From an uncultured Flavobacteriaceae bacterium (GTDB taxonomy: Bacteria; Bacteroidota; Bacteroidia; Flavobacteriales; Flavobacteriaceae), in the NCBI GenBank assembly GCA_938041595.1, contig CALITN010000043.1, forward strand, positions 1 to 10,642: a stretch of DNA of 10,642 nucleotides, read 5' to 3'. Positions 5,611 through 10,642 of the stretch are shown in pieces (within the stretch, counting starts at the first letter, position 1; each line of letters opens with the position of its first letter). Under the pieces are notes generated by a model. It saw only the letters and a program-made list of their open reading frames with translations, did no database searches and was not told the origin of the DNA. Position numbers and translations under genes: made by a program.

Positions 5611-6152
5611 TTGTAGCTAGGATTTTCAGGAGCATTGGACCATAAGATATACTTCCCACCTAAGGCCACCATTTGTTTGCGCCAAAAGTCTTTTTTGACC
5701 TTTGAAATCAATTCATTCTCGTAAGGATTGGGAACAATCACCCATGATTTTGCATCCACCTCCTTATTTAGCTGTCCTTTTTCCCAACCGGAATATCCCA
5801 AGAAAAATCGAATGTTTTCGGGTGTGATTGTTTTTGAGTTGATTAGATCGAGAACGGAGGCAAAATCTCCACCCCAAAAAAGACCGTTTTGTATTGGAAT
5901 ACTATTTTTTATTAAACTGGGGCAGTTGTGCACATAGAAAAGGTTGTCGGGTTCTACCGGACCTCCAAAGTAAAGATTGAAGTTATAACGAATACCGTCT
6001 AAAACATCTTTGAGCTTGTAATTCATGGGTTTGTTAAAAATAAACCCTAGAGTACTGTCTTCCTTATCGTCTGCGATTAGGACTACAGAACGGTGAAAGT
6101 TCTGGTCTCCACAGATGGAGGGTTCCGCGATAAGAAGAAGTCCTTTTTTCAT
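5607..6152 (-). CDS. YqgE/AlgH family protein (DUF179)
   Basis: The product has 181 residues, the full length for the family, with no signal peptide. Signature elements: KGLLLIAEPSICGDQNFHRSV (3-23), LGFIFNKPM (35-43), YFGGPVEPDNLFYVH (61-75) and FFLGYSGWEKGQL (116-128). The last two are the most conserved parts of DUF179. AlgH was linked genetically to alginate regulation in Pseudomonas, but the biochemical function is unknown, so none is assigned here. The gene lies about 90 nt downstream of HU but is separated from it by a terminator, so it should have its own promoter; I see only a weak TACATTTA too near the start codon. Its TAA overlaps the TAG of the convergent aminotransferase homologue (shared bases 5607-5610). 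Confidence 0.93.
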   Translation of the reverse strand: MKKGLLLIAEPSICGDQNFHRSVVLIADDKEDSTLGFIFNKPMNYKLKDVLDGIRYNFNLYFGGPVEPDNLFYVHNCPSLIKNSIPIQNGLFWGGDFASVLDLINSKTITPENIRFFLGYSGWEKGQLNKEVDAKSWVIVPNPYENELISKVKKDFWRKQMVALGGKYILWSNAPENPSYN

Positions 6153-6191
6153 GTTATTCCATTAAATGTAGGAAACTTTAACAGGAAAACA

Positions 6192-6219
6192 TAAAAAAAG
6201 ACCTCCAGAAGGAGGTCTT
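6192..6219 (-). terminator. Intrinsic terminator of the HU gene
   Basis: Minus-strand stem AAGACCTCC (6219-6211 on the other side of the loop) pairs perfectly with GGAGGTCTT over 9 bp, closes a 4-nt loop (6207-6210), and is followed by seven T (opposite 6193-6199). It begins 23 nt past the HU stop codon and separates HU from yqgE. Confidence 0.9.
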
Positions 6220-6242
6220 ATGTATTGTTTAGAAATTGTAAA

Positions 6243-6515
6243 CTAGTTTACAGCTCCAGAGAGCTCTGCACCAGCTTTGAATTTCACCACATTTTTAGCA
6301 GCAATCTTGATTGTTGCTCCTGTTTGTGGGTTTCTTCCTTCACGAGCAGCTCTTTTAGATACAGACCAAGAACCGAATCCTACCAAAGAAACTCTTCCGC
6401 CTCCTTTGAGTGTTGATCCAACATTTCCTAGCATAGATTCTAGTGCTTTTTTAGCAGCTGCTTTTGAGATGCCAGCATCAGCTGCCATAGCATCAATAAG
6501 TTCTGTTTTGTTCAT
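6243..6515 (-). CDS. HU family DNA-binding protein
   Basis: The product has 90 residues, the exact size of bacterial HU. The helical dimerisation half is residues 1-39 (MNKTELIDAMAADAGISKAA..), then the beta half with VSLVGFGSW (42-50) and the DNA-binding arm with the hallmark GRNPQTG (60-66) and Pro63, which intercalates between base pairs in HU/IHF. The C-terminal helix VVKFKAGAEL (76-85) is typical. HU dimers bend and compact DNA and take part in replication, repair and transcription. It is HU-like rather than IHF-like by its arm sequence and its single-gene context. It forms a complete monocistronic unit with a near-consensus promoter and its own terminator, as expected for an abundant protein. 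Confidence 0.97.
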   Translation of the reverse strand: MNKTELIDAMAADAGISKAAAKKALESMLGNVGSTLKGGGRVSLVGFGSWSVSKRAAREGRNPQTGATIKIAAKNVVKFKAGAELSGAVN

Positions 6516-6540
6516 AATTAAAAAGGTTTAATGTTTCTTA

Positions 6541-6569
6541 CAAATTTAGAACCTTTGATCAAAGACCAA
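6541..6569 (-). promoter_or_regulatory. Promoter of the HU gene
   Basis: On the minus strand TTG (6569-6567), 18 nt, then TAAATTTG (6548-6541), a perfect TAnnTTTG box. The ATG at 6515 lies 25 nt beyond it. The leader is A/T-rich with no Shine-Dalgarno match, as is common in Bacteroidota. It lies in the gap after fmt, so HU need not depend on the upstream operon. Confidence 0.75.
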
Positions 6570-6630
6570 AGGGAACACCCCATAAATGCTAGGGATTGTT
6601 GATAAATCCGCCTTTTTGTTAAAAACCAAG

Positions 6631-7596
6631 CTAATTTATGAGGCTTTTTTTGTGAAAACGATAACCATTTAGGAGGTCCGCTGCCCTCATTCGTCGTTTA
6701 TTAGGAAGTTGAAGTAGGGTACAATTCACCCATCCTTCGGGGTGAGCAATACGAATTTGTTTGTCTTCAACAACTAAAGTTCCAGTAGGGTAGGAGTGCT
6801 CTACATAGAAAATTTCAACCTCAAACAGCTTCATAATAAATTCTTCTCCTTCTGTTGTGGTGAGAATACACCAAGCTCCAGGATAGGGATTCATGCCACG
6901 AACAAAGTTCTGAATGGCAACAAGAGGTTTATTCCACGGGATTCGTGTGTTTTCTTTGTCAAGCTTGGGTGCCGCCAATAATTTTGGTGGATTTGTTTGG
7001 GCTTGGGGCGTAAGATTTCCTTTTTGAAGTCCAACAATGGTCTTTATAATGAGTTTGCTACCCAAGATGGCCAGGCGATTGTGAAGGCTCCCAGCAGTTT
7101 CAGTAGTATTCAGTTGTATTTTTTCTTGTAATAGTATGGCACCCGTATCAATTTTTTCATCAATGAAAAAGGTGGTGACACCACTTTCGGTTTCACCATT
7201 TACGAGAGCCCAATTGATGGGTGCCGCCCCTCGATATTGGGGCAACAAAGAAGCATGGAGATTAAACGTTCCCCATTTGGGGAGTGACCATACTATTTTG
7301 GGAAGCATCCGGAAGGCGACCACCACAGCAACATCTGAATTTAATGCCTGTAATGATTGGACAAAAGACGGTGCTTTGAGATGGGTAGGTTGCAGAACAT
7401 TCAACCCTTTTGCCATCGCAAATTCTTTCACCGCCGATGCTTTGAGTTTTTTACCTCTTCCTGCTGGACGGTCGGGACTGGTCACAACACCAACCACTGA
7501 AAAGTCATTGGCAAGCAGTTCTTGCAAGCAACAAACAGCAAAATCAGGAGTTCCAAAAAAAAGGATGCGTGGCTTTATGGCGGGGTCAATTCCCAT
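6631..7596 (-). CDS. fmt: Methionyl-tRNA formyltransferase
   Basis: The product has 321 residues from the ATG at 7596. The frame is open further upstream to 7725, but the extra codons lie inside recQ and precede the normal N-terminus, so 7596 is preferred. It transfers a formyl group from 10-formyl-tetrahydrofolate to Met-tRNA(fMet), making the initiator for translation. The catalytic N-terminal domain shows RILFFGTPDFAV (10-21), SPDRPAGRGKK (40-50), FNLHASLLPQYRGAAP (111-126) with N112 and H114, and IDEKIDTG (145-152) with D150: the Asn-His-Asp catalytic triad of the formyltransferase fold. The KLDKENTRIPW linker (211-221) leads to the C-terminal OB-fold tRNA-binding domain. All key residues are present. 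It overlaps the 3' end of recQ by 22 nt, so it is translated from the same transcript. Confidence 0.96.
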   Translation of the reverse strand: MGIDPAIKPRILFFGTPDFAVCCLQELLANDFSVVGVVTSPDRPAGRGKKLKASAVKEFAMAKGLNVLQPTHLKAPSFVQSLQALNSDVAVVVAFRMLPKIVWSLPKWGTFNLHASLLPQYRGAAPINWALVNGETESGVTTFFIDEKIDTGAILLQEKIQLNTTETAGSLHNRLAILGSKLIIKTIVGLQKGNLTPQAQTNPPKLLAAPKLDKENTRIPWNKPLVAIQNFVRGMNPYPGAWCILTTTEGEEFIMKLFEVEIFYVEHSYPTGTLVVEDKQIRIAHPEGWVNCTLLQLPNKRRMRAADLLNGYRFHKKSLIN

Positions 7597-9470
7597 TGGT
7601 AGTTTTTGTTTTGAGTTAGTTTTTGGGCTTCGGCCCAAGCCTGTAAAATTAGTATAATATTCTCTTTTGAATAGGGCAATTGTGCAATCAATGCTTCCGT
7701 ACTCAGGGGTTCTTTTTGCAAGCAAGCCATCAGCTCCTTGTGGAGGTTTTCCATTTCTTCATGAGAGGTCGAATGGCAACTTTGAGCAGAGCAATGGTGG
7801 CAGGGTTCGTTTTTTTCCTCGCCAAAATAGGCGAGTAAAAGGTTTCGCTTGCAGTGATCGTTATTGGAGCAAAAGTATTCGAGAGCTTCAATTTTTTTTC
7901 GTTTTTGTTCAATCCGATTTTGCAATCGATGGAGAATAGGGGCGAGGGTATAGGGTTCTTCTCGAGGATGCATCCATTCTAAGCAACTATCACTCCTAAC
8001 CCATTCCAGGGATAGCCAGCCATCGATCTTTGCTTCATTTAAGTATCGGATGATTTTTTTTTGTGGCAATTCACAGATGTTGGCAAGCAGTTCCAAATCA
8101 ATTTCTTGAGCGTGCTGAATAACCCTCGGATAGCGACGCCATAGCAGCTGAAAAAAAGCACTGCGTTCTGTATTGCTTTGGAGCCATTCAAGAATCTGTT
8201 GTCTGCTTGCTAAAAATTGAAGGTGAATCTGTTCTCGATACAGGGATCTCCATTGCCAAAGTCCTTCACGATCTAATAAATGGATTGCTTGCAGGGCTTT
8301 GTAGGGAGGAAGTTGGTACTGGGCGCAGAATTCTTGAAAATGAATATAAAAACGTTGCTCTTGTCCTTCTCCATAGCCAATATGAAGATAGTTGCAAAGG
8401 GACTTATAAAAATGTGTCAGTTCTGTTTTGGTTGGCAAAGCCTCCAAAAATTGACGTCTCATTTGATCAAATTCATTAGTACCTAATAGGAGCGTAGCTT
8501 TTGCTAGGGCACCATCCCGTCCGGCTCTTCCGCTTTCCTGATAATAGTGTTCTAGACTTTCGGGAGGACTCATGTGAATAACGTGTCGAACATTAGGCTT
8601 GTCAATACCCATTCCAAAAGCTAAGGTCGCAATCATGACACGTTTTGTTTCCTTCAGCCAGTCTTGTAGTCGTTCTTTTTTTTCTTCTTCGCTGATTCCT
8701 CCGTGAAAATAAGCAACGGCATGGATGTCCTTGAATTGATGGTATAGGGCCTCGGTTTGCTTTCGCGTACGGCAATAGATAATACAGGGCTCAGAATCTT
8801 GTGCTAGTATCGTTTTCAAACGGCCAATTTTGTCTGAGGTTTTATCGATATGATAAGCGATATTGGGACGGTCAAAAGAAGCCTGAAAAAGGGAAGGAGA
8901 TTGAAGCCCTAAGAGTTTCTTTATGTCTTGAAGTACCGTAGGGGTAGCTGTAGCGGTTAGGGCTAATAGGGGTGTTTTGGGAAGGTTTTCACGAAAGTTC
9001 CGAATGGCTAAAAAGGCTGGACGAAAGTCATGTCCCCATTCAGACACACAATGTGCCTCGTCTACCGCCAAAAGAGTTACAGGGAGCTTGCTTAAACGCT
9101 CCGAGACCAAAGAATTTTGCAAACGTTCCGGAGAAACAAAAAGTATTTTAAAGGGCCCATAAGCAAGGTTGTCCAATTGTTTTTCTAGGCTGTGATGGGG
9201 GGTAGGACGTTCCAGCATCAATGCAGGGATCTTTCGTTCTTTCAATTGTTTTACTTGATCCTGCATCAAAGCAATCAGTGGAGATACCACCACGGTGATT
9301 CCTTCTCCCATTAGAGCAGGTAACTGATAACAGAGTGATTTTCCTCCTCCGGTGGGAAGTAAGCCAATGGTGTCCTTGCCTTCGATTATGGAGTGAATGA
9401 TTTCTTTCTGGAGTGGACGAAAACGATCAAATCCCCAATAGCGCTTCAAAGTGTTTTCTAGGGATTTCAT
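7575..9470 (-). CDS. recQ: RecQ-family ATP-dependent DNA helicase, variant domain order
   Basis: The product has 631 residues. Helicase core: FRPLQKEII (17-25), Walker A LPTGGGKS (38-45, K44), VVVSPLIALMQDQV (60-73), DEAHCVSEWGHDFRP (137-151), LTATAT (171-176), IIYCRTR (230-236), FHGG (255-258), FGMGIDKP (285-292) and motif VI QESGRAGRDG (311-320). These are specific to RecQ, a 3'-5' superfamily 2 helicase of recombination and fork repair. The zinc cysteines C534, C540, C557 and C560, around the RecQ-typical LLAYFGEE, lie some 130 residues later than in E. coli RecQ, after a helical/winged-helix-like region (about 350-510). A short winged-helix-like tail (575-631) follows instead of a recognisable HRDC domain. 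The start overlaps the stop of the ATPase gene (ATGA), so translation is probably coupled. Confidence 0.93.
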   Translation of the reverse strand: MKSLENTLKRYWGFDRFRPLQKEIIHSIIEGKDTIGLLPTGGGKSLCYQLPALMGEGITVVVSPLIALMQDQVKQLKERKIPALMLERPTPHHSLEKQLDNLAYGPFKILFVSPERLQNSLVSERLSKLPVTLLAVDEAHCVSEWGHDFRPAFLAIRNFRENLPKTPLLALTATATPTVLQDIKKLLGLQSPSLFQASFDRPNIAYHIDKTSDKIGRLKTILAQDSEPCIIYCRTRKQTEALYHQFKDIHAVAYFHGGISEEEKKERLQDWLKETKRVMIATLAFGMGIDKPNVRHVIHMSPPESLEHYYQESGRAGRDGALAKATLLLGTNEFDQMRRQFLEALPTKTELTHFYKSLCNYLHIGYGEGQEQRFYIHFQEFCAQYQLPPYKALQAIHLLDREGLWQWRSLYREQIHLQFLASRQQILEWLQSNTERSAFFQLLWRRYPRVIQHAQEIDLELLANICELPQKKIIRYLNEAKIDGWLSLEWVRSDSCLEWMHPREEPYTLAPILHRLQNRIEQKRKKIEALEYFCSNNDHCKRNLLLAYFGEEKNEPCHHCSAQSCHSTSHEEMENLHKELMACLQKEPLSTEALIAQLPYSKENIILILQAWAEAQKLTQNKNYQWELTPP

Positions 9471-10021
9471 GACAATAAATGATTCAGAAGTTTTTCGACG
9501 CGTTCATTCACAGTGCCAGGAGTCAAAACAAAAGGGTCGACACCTTCTTGAGAATAGGTATTCCAGAGTGCTTGTGAAAGCTTGTCAGCCTGTTCGAATT
9601 CTTCCAGACGTTGGGCATCTTTATGATAGATTTTTTTCCAGGGAGGTAAAAATACAACTCGATCATAGGGATAGTTCCGGGCTTTGTTTTTCAAAGGAGT
9701 ATTCTCTTGCCCTAGTGACTCCAAATAGGCGATTACATCCAGCAGTCCTCGATCAAAAAAAACAATAGGCTTTAGAGCCTGAAAGGGGAGGTTTTCAGCG
9801 GCTTGGTATTGGGCGGTGCGGCCTTCAAATAAGGCTTCACTAAACGCCATGGGTGCTTCCAAAAAATAATTCGTCATCCCCTTTTTCTTTCCCTCCTCAA
9901 TAAGACTGCGGGATACTTCTTCGAAACACCGGAAGCCTCGCGCCTCCAGAGCCTCCAAAAGAGTGCTTTTGCCTGTTCCGGGCCCTCCCGTGATGACGAC
10001 TTTGAGATTTCTTTGTATCAT
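9467..10021 (-). CDS. P-loop AAA-type ATPase/kinase-like protein (AAA_28 type)
   Basis: The product has 184 residues and is cytoplasmic. It opens with a beta strand and Walker A, VVITGGPGTGKSTLL (8-22, with K18). Then come FRCFEEVSRSLIEE (30-43), the strand-plus-DR element IVFFDRGLLDVIAYL (86-100) acting as Walker B region, and YPYDRVVFLPPW (about 117-128). This layout is that of the AAA_28/NadR-kinase-like P-loop family, whose members phosphorylate small molecules or bind nucleotides; I cannot name the substrate. It is the first gene of the overlapping operon ATPase > recQ > fmt, sharing ATGA with recQ. The 50-bp gap to the divergent DUF493 gene must hold promoters for both; I found no good box for this strand. 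Confidence 0.85.
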   Translation of the reverse strand: MIQRNLKVVITGGPGTGKSTLLEALEARGFRCFEEVSRSLIEEGKKKGMTNYFLEAPMAFSEALFEGRTAQYQAAENLPFQALKPIVFFDRGLLDVIAYLESLGQENTPLKNKARNYPYDRVVFLPPWKKIYHKDAQRLEEFEQADKLSQALWNTYSQEGVDPFVLTPGTVNERVEKLLNHLLS

Positions 10022-10047
10022 TCGTTTTTTAGGCTCTTAATGAACCG

Positions 10048-10055
10048 TATATTTG
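10048..10055 (+). promoter_or_regulatory. Possible -7 box for the DUF493 gene
   Basis: TATATTTG perfectly matches the TAnnTTTG box and lies 16 nt before the ATG at 10072, the same distance seen at the left-hand promoters. No TTG exists at 17-20 nt upstream (TTT is present instead), so only half of the promoter is convincing. Confidence 0.45.
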
Positions 10056-10071
10056 AAAAAAACTATTCGGG

Positions 10072-10362
10072 ATGCAAACCAATGAGGATGCCGCCAATTA
10101 CTTTGAACAGTTCAAGGCAAAATTAATCGAATCACAGCCTTGGCCCGGTTCCTACATCTACAAATTTATAGTTAAAAAAGACAGTCCGCATCTGGAACAG
10201 ATTAAATCTTTTTTTGTTGCCGACGAGGTGACCCTAACAGAAAAACAATCTGCTAAGGGTACTTACAGAAGTTTAACTATATTAGCATCAAACCAAACGC
10301 CGGATTCCGTAGTTACGATTTACAAGCAAGTCAGGAAACTCTCTGGCGTTATTGTCCTTTAA
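10072..10362 (+). CDS. DUF493 (YbeD-like) family protein
   Basis: The product has 96 residues, a small alpha/beta protein. Family pattern: WPGSYIYKFIVKKDSPHLEQIKSFF (24-48), a first strand with W-P-x-x-Y-x-FK-type sequence, then a helix, then YRSLTILASNQTPDSVVTIYKQVRKLSGVIVL (65-96), with the conserved late S-x-T/N-x-x strand and the final helix plus strand ending L-x-G-V-x-x-L. DUF493/YbeD has an ACT-like ferredoxin fold similar to a regulatory domain; its role is unknown, and in E. coli it lies near the lipoate genes, a context not seen here. It is followed 31 nt later by the DUF4290 gene on the same strand, so the two probably share a transcript. Confidence 0.9.
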   Translation: MQTNEDAANYFEQFKAKLIESQPWPGSYIYKFIVKKDSPHLEQIKSFFVADEVTLTEKQSAKGTYRSLTILASNQTPDSVVTIYKQVRKLSGVIVL

Positions 10363-10393
10363 ATAAAACAGACCTCTCCTAATCTCTAAATTT

Positions 10394-10642
10394 ATGACAC
10401 CCTTACAGTATAATACGGATCGTCCGCTTTTAATCATCCCTGAATACGGACGCCATATTCATCAAATGATAGATCAAGCGGTAGCCGAGTCGGATCGCCA
10501 GCAGCGCAACAAAATGGCCAAGGCAATTATTGGAGTGATGGGGAATCTCAATCCTCATTTGCGTGATGTCCCTGATTTTCAGCACAAACTTTGGGATCAA
10601 TTATTCATCATGTCAAAATTTGAACTTGATGTAGATGCTCCT
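10394..10642 (+). CDS. DUF4290 family protein, N-terminal part
   Basis: The gene starts at ATG 10394 and runs off the right edge of the window, so only the first 83 codons are seen. The start MTPLQYNTDRPLLIIPEYGR, followed by a helical segment with IHQMIDQAVAESDRQQRNKMAKAI, is characteristic of DUF4290, a family of about 200 residues restricted largely to Bacteroidota and of unknown function. No signal peptide is present. In flavobacterial genomes the equivalent gene often precedes murA, which cannot be checked here. The frame is open to the window end with no stop codon. Confidence 0.88.
   Translation, partial: MTPLQYNTDRPLLIIPEYGRHIHQMIDQAVAESDRQQRNKMAKAIIGVMGNLNPHLRDVPDFQHKLWDQLFIMSKFELDVDAP

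Noticed and set aside
6163..6170. TACATTTA on the minus strand as a -7 box for yqgE
   Set aside because: It is only 10 nt from the start codon and no TTG lies 17-20 nt upstream.
6277..6531. Rightward ORF of 84 codons opposite HU
   Set aside because: It is antisense to the strongly conserved HU gene and shows no family resemblance; a frame shadow.
7597..7725. Upstream extension of fmt by 43 codons
   Set aside because: It lies within recQ, has no resemblance to the Fmt N-terminus, and the normal start of the fold (RILFFGTPDFAV) follows the ATG at 7596 closely.
1..10642. CRISPR arrays, insertion sequences, phage, toxin-antitoxin or defence genes
   Set aside because: No regularly spaced repeats, terminal inverted repeats, transposase, integrase or known defence domains were seen on either strand.

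Overview
The window reads as chromosomal DNA of a Flavobacteriia-type Bacteroidota. Three things point there. Several genes are preceded by the Bacteroidota housekeeping promoter (TTG, 18-20 nt, TAnnTTTG) rather than -35/-10 boxes and strong Shine-Dalgarno sites. The lipoprotein has an acidic SDD stretch just after its lipidated Cys, as in flavobacterial surface lipoproteins. The right half carries families that I recall lying together in flavobacterial genomes: START-like protein, class IV aminotransferase, YqgE, HU, fmt, recQ, P-loop ATPase, DUF493, DUF4290. The genus cannot be fixed from sequence alone.

Left third (1-3486): the end of an EamA/DMT transporter, then a divergent pair sharing a 120-bp promoter region. 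Leftward lies a lipoprotein with a zinc-protease-like HEFGH motif. Rightward lies a secreted, Trp/Arg-rich protein of unknown function, followed by a Tat-signal TIM-barrel protein of the hydroxypyruvate isomerase family and, 9 nt later, a very compact formylglycine-generating-enzyme (FGE/SUMF1) domain that keeps the C-x4-C pair of active FGEs. All four products appear to leave the cytoplasm. This is the accessory part of the window and holds most of what is unusual.

Middle (3487-6243): a small nitroreductase converging on the FGE-like gene; a stand-alone CAT-anticodon tRNA with its own promoter and terminator; a START-like protein; and a class IV aminotransferase homologue whose catalytic lysine position appears to hold proline. 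The last gene meets the YqgE/AlgH gene tail to tail, with overlapping stop codons.

Right third (6243-10642): HU as a single-gene unit with a near-consensus promoter and a clean intrinsic terminator; a tightly overlapping leftward operon P-loop ATPase > recQ > fmt (4-nt and 22-nt overlaps); and, divergently, DUF493 followed by a DUF4290 gene cut by the window edge. These are mostly housekeeping: formylation of initiator tRNA, DNA repair and nucleoid structure.

No CRISPR array, insertion sequence, integrase, phage gene or recognisable defence system was found, and no stretch over 300 bases lacks a gene. I see no clear new multi-gene system. The best leads are the mini-FGE/isomerase pair, the apparent PLP-lysine loss in the class IV homologue, and the surface lipoprotein with an atypically spaced zinc motif.
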